Source of the DNA: Scalesia atractyloides
Taxonomy: Eukaryota > Streptophyta > Magnoliopsida > Asterales > Asteraceae
Direction: 5' to 3'
Assembly (NCBI GenBank): GCA_947069175.1
Contig: CAMTDV010000017.1
Coordinates: 50,477,137 to 50,541,136, forward strand
DNA: 64,000 nt
The translations under genes and the position numbers were made by a program. Shown piece after piece: positions 48,244 to 59,675 of the stretch. Positions within the stretch are counted from its first letter, which is position 1; each line of letters starts with the position of its first letter. The notes beneath the pieces were generated by a model, which was not told the DNA's origin, did not search any database, and worked only from the letters and a program-made list of their open reading frames with translations.

Positions 48244-48579
48244 CTAGTTTAAATGATAAAACCAAAAACTAACTAAAAAAGCCAAAAAACATATCAATTT
48301 TTTTTTATTTTTTTAATAAAAATTTGCTATATATATTATATAAAAAAAACTTTTTAAAAAAATAAAAAAAGCATATAATGCACATGTGCAATATATACAT
48401 ATAATGCACATGTGTAGTACATATATAGTGCACATGTGAAGTACAAGTTTTTTTCTTTTGAAATTTTTTTTATACATAATATGCAGTGATTTTTTATAAA
48501 AAAATTGTATGTTTTTGTGCTTTTTTTTTTGCTTTTTTAGTTAGTTTTCTAGTTTTCTCATTTATATCTAGTTTTCTCA
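48244..48579. mobile_element. Foldback/MITE-like element with long AT-rich inverted arms
   Basis: The left arm (48244-48300, with aactaactaaaaaagcc) is matched by the complement of the right arm (48503-48579, gcttttttagttagtttt). Between them are three GCACATGTGC-type palindromes near 48380, 48406 and 48429. No target duplication was resolved. Confidence 0.5.
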
Positions 48580-49356
48580 TGATCCTCTCTCTCTCTCTCT
48601 ATATATAGTATGGTGCCCGCGTGCTGCGATGGGAGCTAGGCTTTGCATTGTAACACTGTGCGATGCGACACTTTGCATTGCGACACTAACACATGATTAA
48701 TCATATGATGGTTTAATAATTACTAACTTATGAGAAAGACTACATTGTCATTTTTAGTGGACAATATTACTCCAGAAAACCAGCGTGACGTGGCGGCAAT
48801 GATAATTTCCAAATTGTACTCGTTTTCTATTAATTTTTTCAATCCTCTTATGATCTATCTATGTCATGAGCCAACTGATCTAAGTTGAATATTAACACAA
48901 AAACAAGTAAAAATATATCAGTTATAAAGATAATAATTTAAAACTAAAAATCTACGTGTCAAACTACTGTACTTTTAACATACTAAAGTAGCCTAATTTG
49001 GAGGCCAAGTTTTTTTGTCATTTTTTTCTTTTTATTGTTTCTATTTTATAAATAAATAATACACTCTTAAAAAGTACAAAAATCAAGTTATAACTCTATT
49101 AATATCTGGAACCGAAAATTTATAATTTTGAAGTATTAACGTGTAACAAACAAACACTTACACAAACCATGTTTCATTGTGGCGTTTGGGTTTATATGTT
49201 TCACATGATTTTAGGATTCATATCATTACAAGTTCGTGTAAAATTCCAGGTTCTTGTGATTTAATTAATAAAAATACAGAGTTAAGTTTCGGTGAAAATA
49301 AAATTAACGTACTAAACGTACAAATTGAAGGAAAAGTCAAAAAAATGCGGTGACAT
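48580..49356. other. Unassigned DNA with a (TC)n tract
   Basis: A TC run at 48584-48600 is followed by a GC-rich word (ggtgcccgcgtgctgcgatggg) that resembles a reversed, decayed Helitron end. The rest is AT-rich with no gene. Confidence 0.35.
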
Positions 49357-49803
49357 TTTCGTAAATATATGGTCGTAAGGTAATTATCAAAATTACTCTA
49401 CAGGATCATTTGTAGAGTGATTTTGGTCTTATAGAGTAATTTTGTAAAATGTTCATGTAGAGTAATTTTGATCTTGTGGAGTAATTTTGTAAAATATTCT
49501 TATAGAGTAATTTTGATAAAAAAAAAAAACCTAACCCCCCTCCCCCCCAAAAAAAACCCTAAAAAAACCCTACCACCCAAACCCCAAAACCTAACCCCCC
49601 CCCCCCCCCCAACAAAAAAAAAACTAAAACTCCAAACCTAACCATTCAACAAACATAACTAAAAGCTAAAAAACCTGAAACATAAAGCTAAACAGCATAA
49701 ACTAAAATGATCAAAATTACTCTACAAGATATTTTACAAAATTACTCTACAAAGATCAAAATCACTCTACAAAAGATCAAAATTTTAAAGAATATTTACG
49801 AAA
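49357..49803. mobile_element. Foldback element with repeated arms
   Basis: Outer ends TTTCGTAAATAT (49357-49368) and AATATTTACGAAA (49791-49803) are inverted. The left arm repeats GTAGAGTAATTTT-like units about five times (49398-49520); the right arm holds the same unit inverted (AAAATTACTCTAC) three times (49712-49785). The loop is an A/C-rich low-complexity stretch (49520-49700). Confidence 0.65.
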
Positions 49804-50550
49804 TACTACAAGCAAATCGCTTAGCTTGTTCTTACAGTTTTTAAGACAATTTTCGATAATCATGGTTTATGTTTTTCTTCATTTTTAGTTTTTATGTTAA
49901 TCTTATTTGATCTATGTCTAAAATACAATCTAGTTAATGAATTTAGTGGTTCTTTTATAAAAAAAAGAATTTGACTGACTTTAACAGAACACTCCAAAAT
50001 CTTAATTACTATTGGATAGGAAGACTCATAATCTTAATACACTATGGATATAGAAACCTTTACACTTGAATTTTTTTAAATAGTTTTAAATCTTTTCTTA
50101 GAGCATTCACATCTCTTCCATCAAATTATCAAATTATATGAGTGTTCTTTAGATTATAAAAAGTGATTATGAGAGGAGGTGAGAGAAAATGTTACTCTTC
50201 GTATGTATTTGAGAGGACATTATTCTTCATCTATAAATTTTTTAGCATAATTTAAAAGCGGTTGTGAGTGTAGAAGTGAGAAAATGTAATGATAAAACTA
50301 TAATAAAAATTATTTAATTAAAAGAAGAGATAAAATACAATGTATTTATAGAGGGTAAAAAGGAATATATGTGCCTATAGTGTATTTGTTTCATGATGAT
50401 CAGGAATTTATATGTACTTTTAGTTTTATTAAAAAGGAAAAAAAAAGAATGTTGAAAAGATGAGTTAAATTAAGAAATAGAAGCAACAACTTTAAAAATG
50501 AGTACTGCTTTGTATCAGCCACAAGTCAATAACTGGTCTCGGGAAACACT
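49804..50550. other. Unassigned AT-rich DNA
   Basis: No domain, RNA gene or terminal repeat was seen. Confidence 0.4.
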
Positions 50551-50700
50551 TTTCATCATCATCATACTCAGTAAATTTCATCAATAGCATAACTAAGGTA
50601 GGGTCTGAGGAGGGTAAGATGTAGACAACCTTACCTCTACCCCGTAGGAATAGAGAGGCTGCTTCCAATGAGACCTCCGGCATAGTAGTTTTGCATCAAA
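50551..50700 (-). mobile_element. Au-type SINE fragment
   Basis: On the minus strand the sequence reads ggaagcagcctctctattcc, then a GGTAGAGGTAAGG stretch, TACATCTTACCCTCC, cagaccc and a gagtatgatgatgatg tail (50551-50570). This is the 3' region of the Au SINE family of plants, transcribed by pol III and mobilised by LINE enzymes. The tRNA-like head is only partly present, so it is a truncated copy of about 150 bp. Confidence 0.75.
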
Positions 50701-51260
50701 CCTTGGACATAAGACACATAACACTCGAAAAACAGTTTTGGAATGGAAATGCTTAATTCCATTAGCCATAAACCCACAATCAAATACAGATTTTACTTAC
50801 CTGATTAACCTATTGATTTCACAACAAATCCATATAATACAAACCCCACATAAAGTTCAACAAATCCATAAAATACAAAACCCACTTAAATTTCATTGTT
50901 CTAATGGTTTAAAATACATTTACACAATAACACAAGTAAAGACTTGTTGATGGTCATCCAAAAATACATGAAGGTATGTAAAGATTAGAAGATCAAACTT
51001 AACTTTGAATGAGATATTTGAAGTGTGATGATTTAGACACAGAAAAGAAACAGGAGGTTTGACCAAACCATTTTCAAACAAAACAGAATGGTTCAGTTCT
51101 CATTTTGCAGTCTAATTTCACCAATCAAGGAAATAGGTGTACTTTTTATAGGGAAAAGGTGAAATATTAACTTACCTAATTATCCTTCCACTTTGGTTCC
51201 TTGACTCCCCTAACCCCTGTTTCACTATGTATATTATATCAACATTGACGGGTAGTCTAT
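50701..51260. other. Unassigned DNA
   Basis: AT-rich sequence with a short duplicated phrase (caacaaatccat, near 50822 and 50859). No gene. Confidence 0.35.
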
Positions 51261-51788
51261 TGGACAACCCTTAAATGCTATAAAAGTTAGTTTTATCCCG
51301 CATCTGATCGTGTAATTATCTTGAATTAGATAATTACGGTTGCCAATGTCTCAGGTATGTTCGAGGCTTAAAAGGAGTGGAATTGCAGCTTTGGAAGGAA
51401 GTGATCGAGTTGGCGTTTCATAGCTGTTAATTGAAGAACAAAAGAGTTTTGCCCAGACTCTACCGTAGCTTACGGTACCTACCGTAAGCTACGGTAGCCT
51501 CCAAAGACAAGTACTCTACCGTAAGGCAGTAGAGAATGAGCGTAAAGACCTGAACGCTACCGTAAGCTACGGTAGCCATCGTAGCTTACGGTAGACCCTG
51601 ACGCATAATGTGTAACTGCCCACAAAATCAGTTTTCCAAGTGTCTTTTCATCTATCTATCATTGGAGACGTTTTGGAGCAGTTCCGGGGCGAAAATTGGA
51701 GTGTTCTTGTGTTCTAAACATTGTCTAAACAATTCGGTTTGCCTATGAACATTTACTTTAATGTTATGATGATTCACCAAACCATGAG
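51261..51788 (+). repeat. LTR-retrotransposon fragment with CTACCGTAAGC palindromes
   Basis: The text (cttaaatgctataaaagtt, then gtatgttcgaggcttaaaaggag) reads like a gypsy LTR start. Palindromes of the form CTACCGTAAGCTACGGTAG lie at 51459-51477, 51479-51497, 51557-51574 and 51579-51593, with a degraded one at 51515-51531. The Copia element at 51789 interrupts it. Confidence 0.45.
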
Positions 51789-52189
51789 TGTTGATGCATA
51801 ATGTCTATTGTCTAGGTCTTGGATCGAGTCTGTTTGTTTAGAGCTTGAATTGTTAGATTTTACGAAGTATTTATGTGTAAAACAACAAGTTCGGCCGAAG
51901 TTATAGTCGGCTGATCAAGTTCGGCCGAACTTGATCATGCCAAGACTATGTTCGAGCGAACTTGTCTGTCTATATATAGATGTGTCATGGTTTCTCAATG
52001 TAACAACTTTGCGACATTTACGGCGAAACTTTGTCACTTTGGATTTCGAGTTGTAATACTTTTGGACTTAATAAACTGGCGATTAAACTGTAATTCTTGT
52101 GTATTTGGTTAAACTTGTCATATAAATTCCGCATATATGGAAAATAGATACAAATTTAGGTTCCCGAGCTGAGGAGGACGGTCCTATCA
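51789..52189 (+). repeat. 5' LTR of Copia element 2 (401 bp)
   Basis: It starts TGTTGATGCATAATG and ends CCTATCA, immediately before the primer site. Palindromes at 51886-51902, 51915-51933 and 51950-51964 are followed by a TATA box at 51971-51979. Confidence 0.9.
51971..51979 (+). promoter_or_regulatory. TATA box of Copia element 2
   Basis: TATATATAG lies 7 bp after the last palindrome of the U3 cluster and corresponds to 4960-4968 in the other LTR. Confidence 0.6.
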
Positions 52190-52191
52190 AG

Positions 52192-52205
52192 TGGTATCAG
52201 AGCCT
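52192..52205 (+). promoter_or_regulatory. Primer-binding site (initiator Met tRNA)
   Basis: TGGTATCAGAGCC is the standard plant Copia minus-strand primer site and follows the LTR end by two bases. Confidence 0.9.
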
Positions 52206-52808
52206 GGATACCTGAATTTGCTGAAATCAACACAATAATCATTCTATTTCTACTCATTTCTACAATTTTTCTTAACTTTTTCACATAATTGAAGAATTTA
52301 TGGACAAAATTGGCTAAAAATTGAACATGTCATAGATAATCACATAATTACAAATCCTTGAAAGTTTGAGAATCAAATTCAAAAGAATTCATGTTGAAAT
52401 TGTCAAAAAAACCAAGTTTGGATGACAAACTTCGCTCGAACTTAACCTACAAGTTCGCTCGAACTTGATCAAAAATATCAAATTTGGATTTTTGTCATCT
52501 TCGCCCGAACTTGATTGAAATTTCAGTAAAATTTGACCAAGTTTGACCGAACTTGATCATTTTTGTTGAAATTCTCAGTATGTTCGCCCGAACTTGCAAG
52601 ATAAACTTGAAAATTTTCAAAATCATTACCCAAGTTCGCCCGAACATGAGTAAAATCCTGAAATTCTTGAAATTTCATACAAGTTCGCCCGAACTTGTTG
52701 AAATTGAAATCAAAATCTGTTTTTCTCACAAGTTCGACCGAACTTGTCAGTGTGCTAATTTTTTTCAAGTTTTGAACATGTTTTCAGTTAAACCTTCAGT
52801 CTGTTGAG
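52206..52808 (+). repeat. Element 2 leader with eight AAGTTCGNNCGAACTT palindromes
   Basis: Imperfect palindromes occur at 52429-52444, 52450-52467, 52499-52513, 52539-52555, 52582-52596, 52631-52648, 52680-52697 and 52729-52747, all upstream of the gag start at 52809. The central bases vary (CTC, CCC, ACC) while the arms are kept. No ORF spans them. Confidence 0.85.
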
Positions 52809-55800
52809 ATGGATGATTACGCGTTTGCTTCAACGGTAGCTTCAACATCCAATGCTAATGCAAATGTTATCGCGGTTAACCAGATGAATCTGGATAACGA
52901 GATGGGAACTAATACGAAACTGCCAAAGCAAATGAGCATTGACGAGTTTGAGGGTTGGAATGAGAAGTTTGTTAACTGGGTTCAAGCGAACCAATTTCAT
53001 AGCTGGGTTGCTATGGAAACCGGATATAAATGGCCAAAAACGAACGTGGTCAAGATCTTGCTTTGGTTAAGTTCACACCAGAACATAAAGATGCGTATGT
53101 AGCTGAAAAGAAAATGATCAGTTTGATTCGACAATCTGTGAAGGAAGATATTCTGATCCTACTACCCGAATGTGAAACCTCACAAATGCTATGGAATGCT
53201 CTTTGTGCAAAATGCCTAGGAAGTGACGAGATGATCAAGAGCAAGAAAGCCTTAATCAATAAAGAGTCCGACATCTCCACAATGATCAAAGGCGAGACTA
53301 TGAAGCAAATGATTGATCGATATTGTCATCTGATGGTTCAAATGAGAAGACACGGCATTCTGAAAACTAACGAAGAACAGATTGATAAACTGGCAGACGC
53401 ACTTCCTGAGGGAGAGTGGTCGACTTACTTGACGATTTTGAAGAATAGTCCAGGTTGGCAACATTTCAAGTTATCATCGTTCATCGACAAATTAGAAGGA
53501 CATGAGATGGAGTTGGCATAGTTGGCCAAATCAAAAAATGCGAACGTCGTGCAAGATGTTGGGGTGTATTATAAAGGAGGTGTTCAAGATATTCAGAGCC
53601 CGAAGATTCAGACTGCATTTAGTGCAAATATGAATTCCTCGAATCATTCGCCCCAGAATCAATCGAACACTCAATCATATCCAAGTTATGATCAGAGTCA
53701 TCTGAACACGGGATATTCAAGCGCTGGTTCAAATTCTCCTTTTCAAAGTCAGAACAATCAATCCAATCAGCCAAATCAGACAGATCATTCGAATTCTGAT
53801 CCGAATGTTTTCCAGTGCAACATAGTAGTTAATCTGAAGAATGTATTCCCTGTGCAAGTGGTTAAACAACACATAGCACTTCTTGCAACCGTTCTTTAAT
53901 CTTATGAAAGCTTGGTTGCGGGGAAGATCGGAAATCCAGAAATGACTGCTGAGGATTATAATCAAGTTGATGAAGAAGAATTAGAACTGATGGATATCAA
54001 GTGGAGCCTAGCTTCAATCATCAGAAGAGTTACAAATTTTGTAGCGCTTACGGGAAGAGACATTGGTAATTCAAGCAACAAACTTGGATTTGATAAGTCG
54101 AAAGTTACTTGCTTCAAGTGCCGACAGAAGGGGCATTTCAAACGCGAATGCACCAACCAAGAAGCAAGCGCCAACCAAAGTCCTTTCGGCAACAACAATG
54201 ATTATTACAAGAAAGCGCTGCAATACAAGCCATATCCGAAGAGAACTCAAATTGAAGTTCAAGATAATTCCTCAAAGCCAACTGAACAAGCTCTAGTTGT
54301 GTCTCACGAAGATGAAGGGTTTGATTGGAATAAGTACATTGGTAGAAGACTGGAGTTGCATTGATGGCAGAGATTGTGGATGATTCAGAACAAATGGCTA
54401 ATGAAACACCTCTGGAGAATGCGATTCTAGAAGAGTATCTGCAAAGATCAGAGGAAGAGGAATTGGTCTATTACCAGACACAGATGAAAAACATTCTATC
54501 TGTTAACTTTAATGCTAGTTTTGCAGGTTGCTTCGGAAATACAAATCATGAGCAAGTGACTGAAGAAAAGAAACCAAATATCAAGGAGGCCATTGACGTA
54601 ACGAAGGAAATGAATGCCGAAAATCTCACACGAATTTCCGACAAAGCTATGATGGCGAATCTTAAACAGGTGGGTCAAGAGGTAAAAGTGATTGAGAAGG
54701 AAGTTGTGAAAGTTGTGGAGGTTGAAAAACCTTGCACAAAGTGCACAAATCCTTGTGAAAAGTGTGCTGAAAAAGATCAAATCATAAGCGATCTGAATGT
54801 GCATAATGAAAATTTTCGATATGATTATCGCACAATGAAAGAGGCTTATGATAAAATGAAAGGCACATATTGTAATGTCGAAAAAGCTAATCTAGAACAA
54901 GATGCGTCAATAAGAATGTTAAAAGCAACGGTAATTGAGAAACAAGAAGCTATTAACATGTACATAAACATCATTGCTGAAACTAGACAAGAGCTTCAAG
55001 ACATGAAAATTGAAACTGAGAGAGTAAGACAACTTTTGCTCAGTTACACAACAAACGCTTATGTCATCGATCACATTCTTCCTACGATTAAGTTGAGAAA
55101 CCAAAAGGTATGAAGCGTAAAGAGTACAGCAGTGTTCCACCTCCACTACTTGCAAGTTACTGCCATAAGAAAGTGGATGGTATTGAAAAGGCAACTCACA
55201 TAACACTTTTATCAGAAACAAATGATAAGTTGCCTGAGAACATTGATGTAGTCTATACGAAATCAAACGATGACAATGAAGCGGATGTGAAGAATGTGAT
55301 TGAAAAGGTTTTGGGAGATGATTCTGATGATGGCAGCTTTGAAAGCGCCAACTCAAGCTTGAACAGTTCTGAATCACAATCCAAAAATGATGATACATCA
55401 TCGGAAGATAGCCTAAGTGATGATCCTAACGTTGTGATGTACAAAGTTAAGGATTCTGATAGACTATATTTCGATGATAGTTTTCCGATTTGAAACGTGA
55501 AAGAAGATCATATCGATAAATTGTTCAAACTTGTGGAAGTATCATCAGATGATCTTGAGAGAAATGAGAAAATGTTTTACTCAAAACCCAAGAAAGTTTA
55601 TAACAACTACCGACGGAATGATGGTGACTGTCCTGAAAACAGGAGAGCGGGTTTGGGTTTGGAGGTAGAAGATGAACCGAAAAAGAAAGAAAAGTCACCA
55701 TTTCACGAATATAAGAATAAAAACATGAATTTCGTGTTTGGGACTAACACGGTTCAGGAAGAAAGTTTGATTGGGAAGCAATCAAATGATGAATTTAAGA

Positions 55801-56340
55801 AGGAAAAAGAACTTTGGGATAAGGCTAAATCCGCAAGTGGAGTAAAACCCACTAGTGGACATTCTCATGATACTCAGACTTGCTTCAAATGCAATGAAGT
55901 TGGTCACATTGCGCACAAGTGTCCGAAGTCAAAGCCTGTGTATCACCAAAGAAAGACAGTTTCAGAAGATGAGAAACTTAAGCGCCCATAGATTGTTAAA
56001 CCAATCACAATCTTAAAACGAAACAATGAATCTAAAAACGAAGTGAAACCTAAAACTGAATCCAAATTTGTGAACTCAACTTTTGAAAAAGGTGAAACTT
56101 CCTAATCGAATGAAAACAAAGATTCAAAATTCTATATTAAGAAAGCAAGAATGAAATCACAATCTTGGGTTGCAAAGAAGAAAACAACATCATCTGAAAG
56201 TGCAAAATATGAATCAGTCAAGAATGATAATGTCATTGACACTAAGACTTATCAGAAAGTTCCAAATGCTAATTTGAAACTTCCAACTTATGATATTCCT
56301 ATTCCACCCAAGACCGGAAAGGCTTAGGTTTCCCTTTTTA
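52809..56340 (+). pseudogene. Copia element 2 gag, broken
   Basis: Gag starts with MDDYAFAS at 52809. The UBN2-type capsid domain is at 53030-53521. A Gln/Asn/Ser-rich linker follows (53580-53810), then knuckle 1 CFKCRQKGHFKREC (54110-54151), a coiled-coil-prone region (54690-55080), an acidic Ser-rich stretch (55310-55430) and knuckle 2 CFKCNEVGHIAHKC (55881-55922). Lesions: a shift near 53035, in-frame stops at 53519 and 53897, a one-base loss near 54345, a shift near 55090, and stops at 55491 and 55989. The stop at 55491 replaces an Arg codon still present in element 1. Confidence 0.85.
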
Positions 56341-56357
56341 AGTAGTTTTCTTAACAT

Positions 56358-57500
56358 GTGCAGGGGCTCCAAAGATCCATCTTATCGAAGTGGATTATGG
56401 ATAGCGGAGCTTCTCGCCACATGACAGGGATGCGTGCTTCGCTCTTTGATATCAAATCTATTAATGGAGGGTACGTAGGATTAACGGGAAATCAAGGAGG
56501 GAGAATTATCGCTGAAGGAGAGCTATCGAACGGTGTGGTGTCATTTGACAAGGTCAATTATATCACTGAACTGGAGAACAATCTTCTCAGTATTTCTCAG
56601 ATATGTGACAAACAGTTCACCACATATTTCAACGATAAGGAGTGCATGATCATTAAACCGGGCCTCAAAATTACAGAAGAATGGATTCTCATGCGTGCTC
56701 CTCGCGAGAATGATCTATATGTTCAAGATATGAGCATTGCAACTACTACTTCAAAGTCGGCTCAGCGTTCTGTTACAAAGGCCACAGAGAAGGAGTCTAT
56801 TCTTTGGCACAGAAAGATGGGTCATATTCACCTGAGAAAGATGAATCATCTGGTCCACAACGATCTAGTTGAAGGAGTGAATCTAAGAAGCTTTCATATG
56901 ACAGACAGTTGTCTTGAGTGTAAGAAAGGAAAGCAGATCAAGAAGTCACACCCAAGAAAGATTCTAAATTCTATAAAGTTTCCGCTTGAAAGACTGCACA
57001 TGGATCTCTTCGGTCCAGTGCACGTTCGAAGTATATCTGGAGATATGTACTGTCTAGTCGTAACAAAGGCATCTTACATGAATTTAGTGCTCCGTACACT
57101 CCGAAACAAAATGGAGTAGCTGAAAGGAAGAACATAATGTTGATAGAGACTGCAAGAACAATGCTTGCCGATTCAAAGCTTCCGGTCAGCTTCTGGAGTG
57201 AAGCAGTCGCAGCAGCATGCTATACGTTGAACCGGGTCTTATCAGTCAAACCAACCAAGAAGACTTGTTTCGAGATGCTAAAGCGAAGGAAACCCAATCT
57301 AAAGTACTTATAACCATTTGGTGCACCTTGTACTGTTATTGATCAAGATGGAAAGTTTGGTGCTAAATCAATTGATGGTTTCTTTGTCGGTTACGCAACT
57401 CCACTCAAAAGAGTCTATCTTCCAAGTCTAAGAAGAATGGTAGAAGCACAACACATTGACTTCTTTCGGTAGACAACTCCTATTCAAAGAGCAGGAGACG
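56358..57500 (+). pseudogene. Copia element 2 protease and integrase, internally deleted
   Basis: The protease motif WIMDSGAS lies at about 56391-56414. The pre-integrase zinc domain (H-x3-H then C-x2-C: WHRKMGHIHLRKMNH, later CLECKKGK) spans 56800-56935. The integrase core starts with LHMDLFGP (first catalytic Asp, near 57000) but right after MYCLVVT at about 57065 it jumps to the region before the catalytic Glu (SAPYTPKQNGVAERKN, near 57087-57134, in another frame). The segment that would hold the second catalytic Asp is lost. A stop at 57117 closes the long frame; the rest of the core runs on, with stops at 57310 and 57469. Confidence 0.8.
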
Positions 57501-59675
57501 CTTGGTTGTTTAACTATAGTGAATTGTGGAAGTCATTCGACTTGACAGAAGAACCTTCTGAAGAAGACATTGCAACATTATGTTATCTTCATCAGCAGGA
57601 AAACCAAGAACAGATTATTAGACCAATAGTGTTTAATCAACCAACTATTGTGTTATCATCTTCTTCTGGTGCAGGTCCAAGTACTAGCGATATTCAAGAA
57701 ACTAACATTGAACAAGAGACACTGGTTACAGAACCAGTGATTCATACAGAGGAACCCAATCTTTCTCATGCACACTCTGACGAGGCTCCGACGTTTTATG
57801 GGATGGATAATCTTCTTCTGATGAAGAATCCGAGCAGATAACAAGCATGTTGAATCAATCTGCTGGCCCGGGTAATCAAAATGAAACATCTTCTAGTGCT
57901 CCTACAGTAGAAATGGTGGTTGAGCAGAATATCACTAATCATGAGAATACCGTTGAAGTTCCTAGTGAGGTGATGCCAAGGACCTTGTCTTATCACCCAT
58001 CGAACTCCATAATTGGCGAATTGCAAACTGGCGTGAGAACAAGGAGCCAGATAACAAAGCTTTGAGTTGTTTCTATACACCCCGAGTAGCTCCAGTTCAA
58101 GAGTATTGCTATTATTCATGTTTCATATCCCAGATTGAGCCGAAGATTGTTTCTGAAGCTTTAGGAGATGAAAACTAGGTACAGGCGATGCAAGAAGAAT
58201 TGCTTCAATTCAAAAGCTAGGGGTATGGAATCTTGTAGACCTATCGGAGAATCAGAAAGCGATAGATACCAAATGGGTCTTCAAGTGCAAGCGCGATGAT
58301 CATGAAGTGATAGTGCGCAACAACGCTCGGGTCGTTGTAAAGGGATTCTATCAACAGGAAGGAATTGATTACACAGAAGTATATGCACCAGTTGCTAGAT
58401 TGGAGTCCATTCACATTTCCTTGCATTTACTGCTTGGAAAGGATTTAAAGTGTACCAGTTAGATGTGAAATCTGCTTTTCTATATGGTAAGCTACGTGAG
58501 CAAGTGTACATCGGCCAACCACCGGGTTTTGTCGATCCGCTGAACAAGAAGAAAGCTTATCTCCTGGATAAAGCACTATATGGTTTGCATCAGGCCCCGA
58601 GAGCCTGGTATGAGACGTTATCTCAACATCTCGTCGGCAACGACGTTATTAGAGGAACAGTGGATAGTACGCTCTTTACCAGAGAAGTCAGAAATCATCT
58701 GATTATTGTACAAATTTATGTGGCTGACATCATCTTCGGTTCAACAAATGATGATCTTTGCAAAGAGTTTGAGAAAATCATGAAGAAGAAATTCAAGATG
58801 TCTTCTATGGGCGAAATGAAATTCTTTGTTAGATTGCAAGTTGATCAATTGCCAAACGGTATTTTCATTCATCAAACCAAGTATCTTCATGACATTCTGA
58901 AGAAGTTTGAGATGGAAAGCACGAATTTTGCATCGATAAAACAGGAACCAAAGTTGATGATACTCGTTACAGGTCGATTATAGGATCGTTGATGTATCTG
59001 ACGGCATCTCGCCCAGATATCATGTATCCAACCTGCCTTTGCGCCAGATATTAGTCCAGCCCAAGAATCTCTCACATGCAGATCGTGAAGCGAATTTTCA
59101 GATACTTGAAGGGATGTCCAAGCACCGGCTTGTGGTACCCGAAGAATGATAACTTCGATCGGATGGGTTATGCTGATTCTGATTTTGGTGTAGATAAATT
59201 GAATTCAAAATCAACTACAGCGGGCTGCCAGTTCTTTGAAACACACTTGGTAACCTGGCAGTGTAAGAAACAGACTACGGTCGCTCTCTACTTGTGAAGC
59301 TGAGTATATCTCGGCCTCTAGCTGTTGTTCACAAATATTCTGTGGATCCAACAGCAGATGAGAGACTATGGTCTGCAATTTCTTGACACTCCGCTGTATG
59401 TTGATAATAAGGGAGCTATTGACATAACTAAAAATCCAGTTTATCACTCTAGAACAAAACATATCGAGATTCGATACTACTTCATTCGTAATTGCTACGA
59501 AAAGAAGTTTGTACAAATTGAGAAAATCCACACCGATGAACAAAAAGCTGATTTTTATACCAAACCATTTACTCTTTCACGGTTTAAATACTTAATGAGA
59601 ATTAATGGTATGAAAAATCTTTTAACAGGTGCGGATGCAGAGGTTGAATATGGATCGGACGACGAGTTCTCGTGA
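57501..59675 (+). pseudogene. Copia element 2 reverse transcriptase and RNase H, broken
   Basis: A hinge region (57506-58065) precedes the reverse transcriptase, which begins near 58255 (WVFKCKRDDHEV) and changes frame near 58440. The fingers and palm read YQLDVKSAFLYGKL and LDKALYGLHQAPRAWY (58450-58620). The catalytic box near 58719-58742 reads Tyr-Val-Ala-Asp where Copia has Tyr-Val-Asp-Asp, so one metal-binding Asp is lost. RNase H (59076-59675) has GYADSDFG, a frame change near 59295, CEAEY, then YVDNKGAID and the C-terminal HTDEQKADFYTKPF. The protein end, near 59672, matches the fused remnant in element 1. Confidence 0.85.

Noticed and set aside
49536..49620. Interstitial telomeric repeat (ccctaaa-like words)
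   Set aside because: The A/C-rich stretch has no regular 7-bp period; it is low-complexity loop sequence of a foldback element.
54919..55401. 160-codon minus-strand frame
   Set aside because: Antisense shadow of gag of Copia element 2.
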